The translations under genes were made by a program, and so were the position numbers. A stretch of DNA of 64,000 bases. It comes from Eonycteris spelaea (lineage: Eukaryota; Chordata; Mammalia; Chiroptera; Pteropodidae). The stretch lies in contig PUFA01000003.1 of the NCBI GenBank assembly GCA_003508835.1, forward strand, positions 14,113,501 through 14,177,500. The letters run 5' to 3'. The notes beneath the pieces were generated by a model, which ran no database searches, was not told where the DNA came from, and saw only the letters and a program-made list of their open reading frames with translations. Below are positions 1 through 12,445 of this stretch, in pieces. Positions within the stretch are counted from its first letter, which is position 1; each line of letters begins with the position of its first letter.

Positions 1-46
1 CTAGATTTTCTTTAGAATAGCAGTATTGCTAAAAACCACTAGTAAA

Positions 47-80
47 ATAAACAAACAAACAAACAAGTAAACAAACAAAT
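47..80. repeat. (AAAC)n simple repeat
   Basis: A short imperfect run of AAAC units lies at the left edge of the window. Such A-rich tetranucleotide runs often grow from the tail of an old retroposon, but no recognisable body precedes it inside the window. Confidence 0.8.
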
Positions 81-1179
81 GAAAAAAACCCTATCAGTTG
101 GAAAGCATTGAAGAATTATCATATCTGTGTCAAATTGTGATCTCAAGATCCAGAAGAGAAAGGAGGCTCAGGGAATGACTCTAGCATCTGGGGCACTTTT
201 TTTCTTAATTTAATTGCCAATTTAGAAAGAGGTTGAGAAGCTGAGAAACTAAGTAAAACTTTCAGTAAATTCATACAACTAAATGGGCAAAAATTAGAGT
301 AATAACTCTAACTCAAAGACAAGGACCCTTACTAAACACTCCAGGCTTGCTGTTGGAATGTCAAAAAGCAAAACCCTAGGAATCTGTTAGCTTCCAATTA
401 CAGCAGGTCCTTGAATAATGTTGTATCATTCAATGTCATTGTCATGTTGATGAGGAAAAAAAAATCAATTCCAGTAGGGGGCACTGTCTATGGGAAATTT
501 GCATACTCTCCCCATCTCTGCATAGATTCTCGCCAAGGACTCTGATTTCCTTTGACATCTGAAAGAGGTGCATGTTAGATTAATTGGTATGTCTAATTTG
601 TCCCGGTCTGAGTGAGTGTGGGTGTCTGTGTGAGTGCACACATATGCAGCATGCAAAAGAATGATGCCCTATCCAGGGTTGGTTCTGGCCTTGTGCTCTG
701 AGTTGCCAAGATAGGATTGAGTCACCTGTGATCTTGAACTGGAATAAGCAGGCTGGAAAATAATGACCTTACTTGTTTTTATTAAATGCTTTTAAATGTA
801 TGCATTGTTCACATTTATTTCAATGTTTTATAGTAAAGTGTTTAAGGTCTTTATTTAGACACATGGTGATGTTTTCATGACCAGAAATATACCATAGAAA
901 CTTAACTCTTGTTTATATCAATTAGCCTTTGGTAAAGTTGGCTTTATTATACATTGTTTTGCTTAAAATCATCATTCGCAGGACCCTATCGACAACATTA
1001 ACTGAGAACCTACTGTAGTTCAATCTTTCATTGATATATATAAGTCGATCTGGAAGTATTATAGCTGCCTGTCACCATCATAATTATTACCATCCCAAAT
1101 AACAGAAAATAAACTAGAGCTGCACACTAATTGATCTTTTCTCATACATAATTTTGCCACCCAACAGAAAATAACCACT
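81..1179. other. Unassigned non-coding DNA
   Basis: This is AT-rich sequence without a recognisable gene or repeat family. A 63-codon frame on the minus strand (465-656) covers a GT-rich patch near 605-645 and has no domain-like content. No CpG cluster or promoter-like architecture was seen. Confidence 0.5.
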
Positions 1180-2425
1180 TATAGAAGATATCAAAAGATC
1201 ACAAACCAAGAGAAAAAGAATATAAGAATAGACTACAGAGGTCAAGATAATAAACTCACCAAAAAGTACCTTAAATTATTTATGATTGCTATATTTCAGA
1301 AATTAAAAGATAAAATTGATAATGTTGGCAAAGAACTGAAAACTATTATCTAGAATTAAATTGAAATGCTAAAAGTAAAAAGAATAAACAAAATAAACTG
1401 AAATCAATAATTTAGAGAATAGGTTTAAAAAAGGATTAGACTTACCTAAATAGAGATTTAACAAACTGGAAAATACCTCAGAATAAAATATTCTGACTAC
1501 AGTTAGTGAGATAAAAAGTTGGAAGATACATAATAGAGCACAAGAAACATATGGGGTACAGTGATAGGTCTACATGCTTGCAATTGGAATGTCAGAAAGA
1601 AAATAGGGCTAAACGGACAAGAAGCAATATTTGAAGAGATAATGGCTGAGAATTTTCCAAAACTAAAAATAAGGCATCAGTCAAAATTCAGGAATTACTA
1701 CCACCTCAAGAACAATAATACCTAAAGAAAATAACAGCCCCCCCCAAAAAAAAAGAAAAAGAAAGAAAGAAATCATGGTATACTCTAAAAGCAAAACAGA
1801 AAGAGAAAAATCTTAGAAAGAAATATAGACAGAAAGGACCTACTAGCTTCAAAACAATGGCAGGGCCTCTCAAAAAAAAAAAAAAAAAAAGCCAGAAAAC
1901 AATGAAATGATATCTTCAAGATGGTGAAATAAAATGACCAAATCCAGTGAGGAAAAGTAATGGCTTGAAAATGAATTCAAATAAAAAATTTTTCAGAGAA
2001 TCAATAACTGATAGTTTGTTACTGGCATACTCTTCATAAATGAAATATGAAAAGCAAAAGAAAATGATTCACCTTAAAAGAAATGAAGATTATTGGACAA
2101 GGGACATAGATAAATATATATAACTATACATTGGAATATTTAATCATATAACAATAACAGCCAAAAAAATGAGAACAGTGTAATTGGAGTAACCTATTTC
2201 AAAGTTCTTTCATTATCTTAGGAATAAAAAAATGCTGATTTTTTAGCCATTTTTAAGAAAGGCTTTTTAAAAAGGCAAGAAAAAAGTAATAGGCAAGAAA
2301 ATAGGAAGCAAAAAATAAGTTTGTAGCTTTAAACCCCAAAATATAGGTAATCACATTAAATATAGGTGATGTAAACACTTTAATTAAAAAATAGTTTGTC
2401 AGATTAAGAAAGCAAGGTTTAGTTT
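1180..2425 (+). mobile_element. Old L1 (L1M-type) fragment, ORF1 3' part to start of ORF2
   Basis: This is a degenerate LINE-1 copy in sense orientation. The anchor at 1621-1658 reads GAAGCAATATTTGAAGAGAT followed by AATGGCTGAGAATTTTCC, which matches the well-known late ORF1 segment of mammalian L1. A second anchor near 1900-1925 matches the downstream piece around AATGATATCTTCAA. The inter-ORF region follows. The start of the ORF2 endonuclease region is recognisable near 2350-2420, around ATTACATTAAAT-like and TTGTCAGA-like motifs. Frames are destroyed by stops and A-rich indels (for example 1737-1790 and 1872-1890). The copy ends soon after ORF2 begins, so it lacks the RT and the 3' UTR. 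The left boundary is uncertain by 100 bp or more, and the subfamily is not resolved. Confidence 0.75.
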
Positions 2426-3254
2426 ATTAGGAAAACATAAGAAATCAAAAGTTCTATGTGCCTAAAAACATGTAGCATTTATAGTTAAAACTAAGGTGAT
2501 TCCAGAAACTATGTAAGAGTCTTGTTTTGTTTTGTTAAGAATAGATGGAACATTTGAAAGTCATACAGCAATTTTTTTTTATTATTTTGCAAGATTGTCC
2601 TGCTTATTTTCATATATTTAGCATTTCTGTACCTTCTCCATTGAATGTCAAAAATACCAAAGCATACTTCCACAACAGCTGCTAAGACAGCAGTACTAAT
2701 CCAATCATTAGCCTATGCCACCAGAACGGAAATAGGGGTCGTTGCCCTGTAGAACAAAAAGAATTGGTAACTGCTACCTGGGCTAAGGAAGCCCCAAAAA
2801 CCAAGAATTCAAGAGGTTTACTGCTCATCTTGTAAAGTGAAAGAGGAAAATTGCACTTTCAGTCTTAGGTGATAATTATACAGAAAGAGAGACAGAGAAA
2901 CATACACAACTTAATTTACCACAAACTTTCACAAATTATGGCTAAATAAATAACAGAAAGCATTACTCCTGCATTCTAAGAGCCTAGGAGAGATAAAGCT
3001 GTAGTCAAAAATCACTGAAATACAGATAAGAACAAGTAATTAAAACAGTTGCAAGTGGGGTTTAAAGGAAAAAAAAGATCACTTCTGTTTCCTATAACAT
3101 CATCCTTGATTAGTTATAAATGTATTTTGAATGCCCCATGGATGATTCTAATGCAAAGTGAGGGCTGAGAATCAAGGCTCCATGTTCTCCAGGGTAAGGA
3201 TACACTAGTATCCTAATGTTATCTCTTTTACTTTCTAGTCTATGGCGCCAAGCT
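2426..3254. other. Unassigned non-coding DNA
   Basis: AT-rich sequence follows the L1 fragment. I see no open frame of note, no RNA gene and no repeat family I can name. The first 100 bp could be further decayed L1. Confidence 0.4.
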
Positions 3255-3425
3255 TCCTAGTGGGTCACTTGTTAAAAAATGAAGATTCCTGGGAACTACA
3301 CAGAGATTCTGATTTGGTGAAACTGGAGATTTTTCCAGGAATCTGCATTTTCCAAGGCCATAATGGAATCCTGATGCAGATGGCACCCTGGGATACCATT
3401 TTGGAAACACCTTTCTGAATATATT
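3255..3425. mobile_element. hAT-Charlie MITE (MER5/MER20-like)
   Basis: This segment has the layout of short non-autonomous hAT-Charlie elements. ACTTGTTAAAAAATGAAGAT and TCCTGGG lie on the left. A roughly mirrored TCCAGGAATCTGCATTTT follows, with a GGAATCCTGATGCAGATGG stretch on the right. This mirrors the MER5/MER20 group, whose halves are near-palindromic. The terminal CAG...CTG ends are too decayed to place. Overlapping minus-strand frames at 3240-3558 are a by-product. Confidence 0.55.
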
Positions 3426-5459
3426 CAACACATTTATTCTGATGAGATATATGTTTCCATTTAAACCCAGAAGGGTGACTCCCCTCAAAAAAGTCAAATA
3501 AGAGGAGTCTAGAGAGAACCATCCATTGAGAATGTGGTGCCTTCAGAAAGGGAGGCATGCATCTTTAGGCCCACTCTAGCATTGCTTAAGGACAGAGTGG
3601 ATGGGAGCCTACTTGGGGAACAGGTCTTAGGAGAGCTTTTACATGTCGGCTCTTGAGTCTGAAGGAGTATGTGAACATTGAGATGGGAAGAAGAAAATGG
3701 AGGTGGAGGGTGGCATCTGAGTTTCTATCTGTGAAACATTAAAAAAAAAAAAATCTTCAGTGGCTCCTGAGGCTGATGCTAAAGGGGGACTGACCTTAGT
3801 AAAGGAGATGGGAGTAGTGACGTTACCCAGAGAGCTGCGGGTCACTGAAAGCTACATCCACCATGAGTGACTTTGGTGACATGGACCACTGTCAGATCAA
3901 AGGGAGAACAAGCCAATGATCTGTGATAGAATTATTCAGTGATAGGAAGACTCAGGGTGAAACTGAACCCTTCTTAATGAAAATCACATATACCACATGT
4001 GCATAAGTCTCCCCCGTGAAGAGGCCAACATCCCCTTACAAACCCAGAATCCCCTTACAGACCCAAAACACACTAGAGAGTGCTGTCATCTCCACACTTC
4101 AGGCTCCCAGTCTCTTTACCCAGCTCCTGATCCCAAGAGTGACAGACACAGAGTCGGGCCAGCATTGAAATTGAAGACCACGTTCTCCATTTCACTGGAA
4201 GTCCCTCAGAGCCACAGTTCAAGTCTGTGTTGTGCAATGGAGAGGGGAAAAAAGAGCAGAGCGAGGTTTTAACCAACTGAATTAATTTTAATTACTTAAA
4301 GTGACCATGAAGTTTTGGGATCTGCTACCCAACTATGAGGGAGTTGAGACAGAGAACAACTGAAAGGAGTGTTTGAAAAAATAGATGCTATTTCATGTTT
4401 GGAACCCCACTGAACTGAGCCTTCAATAAACTATTTGATAGCTACATAGTAGCAGAGACAAAAACCTTGACATGAATCCTTCCCGTCACGTGTCCAAACA
4501 TTTTTAGTTTTCGCTTTCTCCTTAGGCTTGAGTAATTCCCCCATATTCCTACCTCATGTGATTTGAAAGAAAAGCCATATCTTCAGCAGGTCCTGAGTAG
4601 GGCCCACTTTGTCCTTTCTTTTCATCCCTGTTATTTGGAGAAATATCTCGAGCCTAGCATTCCTACTATACAACAAAGCCCATGAGTTGGCAGCCAGCAT
4701 TGATGACAATCAGCACCAATTTGGAGCGGTGGAACCACCAGATGGTTTGACCTCGGGCCATTCCAACAAGGTTGGGCTGGGACTGCCTGTTCATCAACCT
4801 GGCTTTCTCTCCTCCTGCATACTTGGAGTGCTGAAAACTGCCTTGCAGGTGGGGAACTATTGCATTACCATAAACATCCAATTAGAAAGCCTCCCAGGCA
4901 GGCTGATTTGATCCCTTTATAAGAGCTGCTGATGGTGGCCAACTTCTGCCCAGGTCTGAATATTCACTCATTCAGAAGATACAGAAAGTTACAGGAAAGA
5001 GACTTGGGGAAGAAATTCCACCCAATGAGTTTGGCACCTGAGTTTGCACACAGACCTAGCTGCTGGTGTAAGAAGGATTAGAAATCAGTAAGAAGATCAT
5101 CATTCTGGTTCAACAAGCTGACTAGAAGAGACCGATCCTTCCCTTTCATTTTGGCTCTGGGATACTCAGAGTCACCTGAGATGTTTTTAGTTCCAGTGTA
5201 CTTAGGAAAATCAGTGTTATCTGCAGCCTAGCCTTGGATAACTAATCATACTTCTATGGTTATGCTTCACTTTCATAGCAAGGTAGAAGCTAATATTGTT
5301 AATGCAGTTGCCGCTAAAATAATTACAAGATAAGCACCTGTTTAAAACTAAACAAGTTTCTCCTTCTAGCTTCAAAATATTTGGTTCCAAATCTTTGATT
5401 CTAGTATACCACAAATTAGAGTTCTATTATTTTAATGTTGAAAACCTACACATATCTAT
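3426..5459. other. Unassigned non-coding DNA
   Basis: Unique-looking sequence with no identifiable gene. Frames at 3997-4272 (plus, 91 codons), 4609-4911 (plus, 100 codons) and shorter minus-strand frames show no domain, no conserved start context and no splice-like boundaries that I would trust. Segment 4600-4910 has somewhat higher GC than its surroundings. Confidence 0.45.
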
Positions 5460-5536
5460 ACAACTTTTAATAAAGAAATCAGTATTGTATGTCAACTGTA
5501 ATTGAAAAAAATATTTTAAATTTAATAAAAAGAAAT
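5460..5536 (+). mobile_element. L1 3' terminus fragment
   Basis: The segment CAGTATTGTATGTCAACTGT followed by AATTGAAAAA matches the last bases of one class of old boreoeutherian L1 3' UTRs (L1MA9-like), and an A-rich tail follows. Only the terminal 70-80 bp are recognisable. Confidence 0.45.
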
Positions 5537-7194
5537 CAATGTAATATGTGAAAATGGTGCACGAAATGAACACTAATCTTTAACATGTTGCAGAAAATAA
5601 CAAATCCTCTGAATCTAGACAAAGTAGTAGAAACTATATAAGGGTTAACACCACATTTTCTTCATTTTATTCCTTTCAGCTCAAAAATACCTGAAACAAT
5701 ACTTAATCTAGAATAGTCAAGAACTATCAAATCCCAGCCTATATTAAATGTGTGTATGAACGACATAAATCTTCCATGAGCCCAGGGTCACTTTGATCCT
5801 TTTAGTGGCTCATAAAGCAGCATGCATCCTCCTGCGGACAAAGGAGGCAGGTGGGGCGTCTGAGCAAGGAGCTGCAAAAGGGTCTTTGAAGGGAGGACAG
5901 GAATGCAGTTGAGTCTTACAATAGCCTCAAATACTGAGACTAGGTTTTTCTAAACTCAGTTTGGAAGAGAAAGACAATGAAAAGTGGGATTTTTAGAAAT
6001 CGAACTCATCCTCTGATCCTTCTCTACTGCGATCTACAGGTTGTAGGCATAACATCTAATGTTCAGTGGTGTCCTGATGAAATCAAATTGAGCTGAATGA
6101 AGCTTTAAGTGCCTGCCCCTGAAAGATCCTCAACCTAAGGTCATAAACTTAATTACTGTCACAGCAAGAGACAGAAAAGGGGAAGTACATGGCCCTCAGA
6201 TATTTGAAAAAAGTTTTAGGAAAAAAAAAAGGTTTTGATTTAATACTTTTTCATTCCCCAAACCAAAGGTGTCAGCATTTTTACATTTTTAAAAAGATTT
6301 AACAACATTTTTACGTTCAAGGATAGTTCAGAGATGAGTTACCAGTTAGTTATCTGAGGAGATTGTGCAACACAGGCCAGTAAGTTAAGGTCAAAACCTT
6401 TACACAGGCCTCTGGGCCACTCTCTTACTACTTATATGTAAATATGAGGTAAACAAGCCATTTTGCCTCAGAGAGCCCAGAAGAGAAGTGATGAGTTAGT
6501 GAATTTAGAATGCCTGTGGTGATTTTTAGAAAAGACAGTTTATGAGGCTAGGGCATAATAAGTATTATTATTCTTATTATTACGATGCCAACAGAATAAG
6601 GCAGCATTGCCGATGGCTATTCTCTTAGCAAATCTCTTCTAGAGATTTCAGAAAGGGCCCAACAGGTGAAAGGTCACACTTTTCATTAGATAACCCCCAA
6701 GCAAAGTTTGGAAGCCCGAGTTTTTAATAAGAAGAGCCTTTTCCGGTCCAAGTTTTCAGTGTGTTGACATAGTTACTCATATTGCAGTTTCAGAATAAAT
6801 GCTTCTGGTAGAGGTCTTGCCAGCAAATTTCCCTCTACTAATCTTAAAGAGGAATCAAAATAAGTAGCAGATCATCACAGAGGAAAAATTCCTTCCATCA
6901 AGGCAGGGCGAGGTTTCCAATACCTCTGGCAAACGCTCTCCCGGGAGAGACTTGAAACTTGGTAGGTTACCAACTTTTCCAAACTGAATTAGTCATTTAT
7001 ACTTTATCAAGTTTTATTTTTTATATTTGTTTTAACATATTAAATTATCTCTACCACTGTCATTTCCATGTAGGATTAGTACAGAAACATGGAGAAAGAT
7101 AGTGAGTTTTTCTCTACATGGTGTATACTTGATTTGAACAATTAACATGGTGATAATGTTTCATAGATTTGTCAGAAAATAACTAGAAAGGGAA
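5537..7194. other. Unassigned non-coding DNA
   Basis: Mostly unique-looking sequence. There is a short ATT-rich patch near 6557-6583 and an A-run near 6221-6230. I see no gene or RNA. Confidence 0.45.
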
Positions 7195-7590
7195 AGGCTT
7201 ATGTACTCATGTATCTCACTATATACTTTTAATTTTTTATTATAAAATAAACACATAAATAAGTGTACAAGTTTTATCAATTACCAATGCTTTATTACAA
7301 AATGAATACCTAACAACAATCTATGTCAAAGAAAACCCCTTCAGTACCCCTAGTCTTTGCCCTGTGCCTCCAGCAATCATTGTCCTGGTTTAAACATAAT
7401 CATACTTTTGTATCTATTGGGGTTTTTTTACCCCACACATAGGTCTCTGAATACCCTAATTTGGTTTTATTTGTATTTTGATATTTATACAACTGGAATT
7501 TTACAGTATGTACTCCTTTTTTCAGGAGGGGAGGGGCTTCTTTACTCAATATGCCCAGAGTTTTTATTAAGGTTTGTCGACTGGGCATGG
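7195..7590 (-). mobile_element. L1M-type 3' end, antisense
   Basis: An antisense copy of an old L1 3' region. The sequence begins with TTTTTTATTATAAAATAAAC-like text. It continues through a pyrimidine-rich middle to ACAACTGGAATTTTACAGTA and GTACTCCTTTTTTCAGG. This follows the reverse complement of L1M 3' ends, where the consensus has an ATGGAATCATACAGTATG-like segment. A 100-codon plus-strand frame (7357-7659) runs through it and is not a gene. Boundaries are approximate. Confidence 0.5.
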
Positions 7591-9027
7591 AGTGCACATG
7601 TGACTGACCTTAGCTATTCAGTCTCCAGCCCCTACAAAGGTCAACCTGATTCAGTATAGCCCAAAGTCCCAGGCACACCAAAACAGATGTTCACCATAGA
7701 TCACAGTATTCACATAAACTATACGGTGTGGCCCAAAGCCTCATATATACAAAACACCCTTTGACAGGAGGGGAGTGAATGGAGTTAAAAATCTAAAATC
7801 TTTCCACTTCCTGAAAAAGTATATTAAAAAATGAAAGATTTGGATAATATAATTTCACAGATCCTCTAAACACTTTTGCAGTGGAACAGACAGGCAGTCT
7901 TACACTGTCTAGGGTGGGTGTAGTCATGAGCCATTCTGACAACGAAGCAGTGGTACGTAAAAAATGGAAAGACAGGGACAGAAAAGATACTAGCAGGTGC
8001 CTTTTCATATAGTCCAGCCAAGCCGATCCTTCTAGACTGTTCATATCCTGAGTCTGAAATTTTTTGATTTCTAGAAAAAAAATATCAAGATAAATTCTAT
8101 ATGTATTCCTATAGCATCTAACTAAAGAGCAGGGGAGGAAGGAATTGTGAGGGACAAGAGGTATACATGGCTGCCACCAGAGGTATACATGGCTGGCACT
8201 CAGAGGTCATCCATGAACTAGGGTAAGAAGGATCTGATGGGAGACCCAACAGAATTTTCTGCCCCATGCCCCTAAATCATTGCTTCCTGCTGGAAGTTGT
8301 AGAATGTCAAGATAAACATTATGAAGTAAATATTGCACACAATGGGGAGGGAATTAGCTGTGCAACTCCTATTAATGCTAATGAGACTTTGGTGGTTAAT
8401 TTCCCATGGCTTGCGCTGAGTATCTGCCCCAATTAGTTATGTCAAGCTTGTGCCACACTCCGACCAAGTTTTCACTTTTGAAGAGGGATACTGCGGGGAG
8501 TGGGTAATTGTCCTCATCATCTCCTTCAATTTTAGATGACGAAGGCAAGGCTGAAGTCATCTAATTGTATTGTTTGCCTCTTCAGATAAAAAGCCACTGA
8601 GAAACTAGCACTTTGCCAAAACTTTTCAAAGCACAACCCTTTGGAAATCATTGTTTCATTAGTAAGCTACCTGCTGGGGCATTCTCTTACGGGAGACGTG
8701 TTTATTTTAGTTTATTTATTTCACTCCAAAGAATAATTTCATCTCTATTCTCATTAGACCTACAGTTTGGTTTAACATCCCTATTACTTCCATGATGATG
8801 CTCCAGATAATAGGAAATTAGAAAAGATGTAGGAGTGATTTTTCGAGGAGTACAATTGGATAGATCAGTCCGTAATAAGTGTTTTTTCTTATGTACAAGA
8901 TAAAGATTTCTCTTTTGTTCCAAAGAAAAGTATGTTTATCTCATTTATGGTACCTCTCACATGTGCCTTATATTATATATTATGTTATGTTGTGTTATGT
9001 TAATTATATATAGTTCTTATTTTCTCT
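7591..9027. other. Unassigned non-coding DNA with a local tandem duplication
   Basis: No gene is recognised. It contains the 22-bp tandem duplication at 8157-8214 and a unique-looking stretch at 8330-8480. That stretch is rich in ATTA/TAAT cores (TATTAATGCTAATGAG, CCAATTAGTTATG) and might be regulatory. An AT-rich run with ATTATGTTATGT-like units lies at 8968-9012. Confidence 0.4.
8157..8214. repeat. 22-bp tandem duplication plus a partial third unit
   Basis: AGAGGTATACATGGCTG occurs at 8157-8173 and again at 8179-8195. A degenerate third start, AGAGGTCATCCATG, begins at 8202. The period is about 22 bp. This is a small local duplication with no evident function. Confidence 0.85.
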
Positions 9028-9130
9028 ACTAGACTGTAATCTCCTAAGTATTGGGACAGTGTTTTATATATCTTTGCTCGCTCTATTAATATCCAGCAAA
9101 ACACTAGACAGTTGATATTTACTTATAATG
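9028..9130 (+). mobile_element. L2 3' end fragment
   Basis: CTACTAGACTGTAATCTCCT, a GGGACAGTGTTTTATATATC-like stretch and a CCAGCAAAACACTAGACAG-like stretch follow the order of the L2 3' terminus. That consensus order is a TAGAATGTAAGCTCC segment, a GGCAGGGA segment, then a CAGTGCCTGGCACATAG segment. The copy is strongly diverged. Confidence 0.5.
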
Positions 9131-10712
9131 AAAAGATAACACACATAACCTAAATGGGTATAGAGTAACGTAGAGTAGTTTAAAAATATCAGAAAAAGGT
9201 TCTCTTTAAATCAAACCTTAATAGCAACACTATATTTTTTTTTTTTCAGGGCTTTAAACCCATTGTTTTTAATGTGTGAGAATTGTCTTGAGAATAATTT
9301 ACAGGAGAAATAACTGTGTTTTTGAAAAAAAAAGGAGGTAAAAAGGAGAGTAGTGAGCTTATGAAAAAGATATATGAAAATAAATGAGGAGAAATAAAAC
9401 CCAGCCTTTATACTGAATTTAGGTGGTTTCTGTAAGGAGGACTTAGTGAAATTATAATGAGTATCATATGTTCTAGAGTATATGACATTCTAAAGCAGTG
9501 TCATATGCTCTAAAACAAAGAGAAAGACCTAGCTTCAGAAACCCATGTGTGAGACTTGGTTTGGGTGAGGCACATAGCCCAGAGTGTTCTCACCTGATCC
9601 AGGCACATCATCAGGTTGTCAGGATCAAATATCATTAGCAAACATGAGGGAGAGAGAATGAAACCTACAATACGAGATACAAGATAAGGGATAGTCTTCT
9701 TATCCTCATTCAACCTCACGGAGTCCATGCCCCAGAGCTTAGAGGGAACGGATTTTGACATTCTCAGGTTATAAAAAGAGTATCAAAACTCTCTAGAAAT
9801 AGCATTAAATTTTCTAGGTCTCCCTTCAGCAAACAGCGGATCTTTGTTGAACACCATGCCAGGTGCCAGGCTAGAGATAAGAAGTTGGGTAAACACTCTC
9901 CTAGAAATTGAATATTTTGTAAAAAAAAACAAACAAACAAAAATCACAAGCATATTCAATACAAACAGAAAGAACTGCATTAAAGTAGCAAGCCAGAGAA
10001 GGAAAGGAATTTTATAAGTTGGGCAGTACATCAAGGAAGACTGTAGGGAGGAGGCAGGTGAAATTTGATACTGTTCTTTGAAATGGTCAGAAATCTTTTA
10101 GTCACAGATGGCAGAATTCCAACTGAAAATGGGATTTATAGGTTGGCCAAAATTCATGGAATAGTGCTGATTTTAAACACTTCTCAATTCAGGTGTTCAA
10201 ATTATGTTCTCCTTTTCTGTCACACTCTCATACTCTCCACCTCCACCCCATCTCGGTGCTGCGTTCCTCAGAATTTGTTTTCTTTCTCTGGCAGCTCTAT
10301 TGATATGGCAGAAAGAGCACAACTCCCAGCTCTGAGCACACATATTTCTTCTCGTTTGTGACCCCCGAAGCAAAGACACCTTCACTGTTCAGTTTTCTAG
10401 TCCCCTTAGAGGAACTATGCAGCTCTGCCCGGCTTACCTTGTGAACAGAGTACCATGAACAGAGGGGTGAGGTATCACAGTCTGGCCAAACGCCCATCCC
10501 TGAGGCCAGCAGTAAGTGAGGCAATAGGACCGATAATCTTGTCAAATCCCATAAACTGGGAAGAAGGCAATTACCTAACTGAAAGAGGGGTTCTGGGCAG
10601 ACACGAAAAATGCATATCCTTACAGCACAGACAACTGAAAAAAAAAATTGAGTAGGCAGAGAGAAGGGATGAAAAGCTAGAAAAAATTATAAATAATATA
10701 TGAATAAAGTTA
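9131..10712. other. Unassigned non-coding DNA
   Basis: No gene is recognised. Overlapping short frames on both strands (for example 9510-9761 minus, 9783-10034 minus, 10065-10361 plus) lack domain-like content. A short AAAC run is at 9926-9942. Confidence 0.4.
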
Positions 10713-11074
10713 TGCCATAGACTGAATGTCTGTGCTGAATGTCAAAATTCATGTTGAAACCTAATCCCCAGTGTGATGGCGTTTGGAGGTGGGGCCTCTG
10801 GGAGGTGATGAGGTCATGAGGGTGGAACTTTCGTAAATGGAATCCATGCCCTTATAAAAGAGACCCCAGAGAGTTCCCGTGCCCTTCTACTATGTGAGGA
10901 CACAGAGAAAGATGGCTATCTATAAACTGGGAAGCAGACCCCTACCGGATGCTGAATCTATTGACACTTTGATCTGGGACTTATAGCTTCAAGAACTATC
11001 AGAGATAAATTTGTGTTGTTTTTAAGCCACCCCGTCTACAATATTCTGTAATAGCAGCTCAAGTGGACTAAGAA
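10713..11074 (+). mobile_element. MLT1-type (ERVL-MaLR) solitary LTR
   Basis: A near full-length LTR of the mammalian MaLR group. It starts TGCCATAGACTGAATGTCTG. It then carries AATCCCCAGTGTGATGGCGT, GGAGGTGGGGCCTCTGGGAG, GTCATGAGGGTGGAAC, CCCTTATAAAAGAGACC (a TATA-like element) and CATGTGAGGACACAG-like text. The 3' part has TTAAGCCACCCCGTCTAC and ends near GTGGACTAAGAA. The closest family is MLT1A/MLT1B. The 5-bp direct repeat AGTTA flanks it at 10708-10712 and 11075-11079, which is the expected target-site duplication for this class. No internal retroviral sequence is attached, so it is a solo LTR formed by recombination. Confidence 0.9.
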
Positions 11075-12279
11075 AGTTATAAATGGAGGGACAAGTATGG
11101 CATATGTGTTTGGGGAGGGAAGGAGGATGTGGTAGAATGGGTGGAAAACAGATGGATTATAAAGAAAAGTCTTAGCATGGATATTGTAACATTTCCTTTT
11201 CCTTCCACCTCTTTTACCTCTTCTCTTTATGAAATGAACCAAGCAAACTTTTGCTGAAGGCCTAATCAGCACAGAAACTAACCTAGTTGATTTGACATGA
11301 GATGTGGCGCCCACCTTTGTGAGGTTCATAGCCTAATTGCAGAAACGAGACATGTACACATAGAAAGCTACCTAATAATGGATGCTAACAGACTAACACA
11401 TAACCAAGGACAATACTCCAAAATAAATCTGCTTTTATAACACAGCTCCCAGGCTTGGGGTTGACACGTCAATATTAAAATAAAAAATAAATAAAAATAA
11501 AAATAAAAAAAAAAGCAGGCCTGGTGATCCCCTGTAGGGGTCCTATTGGACCAACATGGGCCTTACACTGCAGCCTCCTTCTCACCCTGTGAAGGTCAGA
11601 TTGTAGTTCAAAAAGAATCCTAGTGACATAAATTATGTAAAACAACCTCTTCAGGGTGTTAAACTGAACTGAAGTCTGAATTTAACTGCCCAGCAAATCA
11701 CTGAAAAGGGACTATAGCAATATCTTTAATAGATGATATAAATACTTAGGGCATAAAACTGCCTATTCTACTTATTTCCATTACAGCTATCCCTCCCTCT
11801 CCCAGACCTGATTAGGGCAGATAAACAGGCTCTCAAGCTTCTGTTTTCCAGGCACAGCCATTTTTTTCTAAGCACACCACCTTCTTCTATACTATCTAAA
11901 CTAATTTGTTTGAATTTTTTCTAAGACTCATATCTAAAAGGCCTGGAGTAGCAGATGAGATCTGTTGTTTCATACAGGACACTTGGAATACTAAAGTTCA
12001 GAAATTCATGGGTTGCCTATCATTTCAGGCCAATATAAAATCTGTCCAAATGTGGTGTGGTCCTGAGTATTCTCCAAGCTCCATCTCCCTGGTCCTCAAC
12101 CCAGTTCCTACCTCTTTGATGACCCTGAGCCCATGAATCTCTAGAATCTATCCTGAGCACAATGTGTGGTAATTTCCCATGTCTACATCTTTTCTCTCAA
12201 AGTCAAATGAATATAGGATTCTCTGAATCTGAAACCACATATTACTTTTTTGTCCACAGGATATGGCAAAATGTCTTGG
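11075..12279. other. Unassigned non-coding DNA
   Basis: No gene is recognised. The stretch contains the A-rich repeat at 11474-11515. Short frames at 11036-11329 (minus) and 11906-12136 (plus) appear to be chance frames. Confidence 0.4.
11474..11515. repeat. (AAATA)n A-rich simple repeat
   Basis: Imperfect AAATA/AAATAA units end in a run of A. No retroposon body could be recognised immediately upstream. Confidence 0.75.
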
Positions 12280-12445
12280 GAGGCAGCATGGGGGCACAAA
12301 ATAACCAGGCTTTGAAGGCATAGAGACCTGGGCTTGAAAATAACTCTGGCATTATTCTTTCTGAACCACATATGTTTCTTCTGCAAAAGAGGAATAATTC
12401 CACCCAACTTCTCATTGTAAAAATTAAAATGAAATAGTAAATGCT
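12280..12445 (+). mobile_element. MIR SINE
   Basis: A diverged MIR in sense orientation. The pieces GGGCACAAAATAACCAGGCT, GAGACCTGGGCTTGAAAATA and CTGCAAAAGAGGAATAATTC are followed by CATTGTAAAAATTAAAATGA. They occupy the positions of the tRNA-related head, the core and the CTGTAAAATGGGGATAATA-like segment of MIR. Confidence 0.6.
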
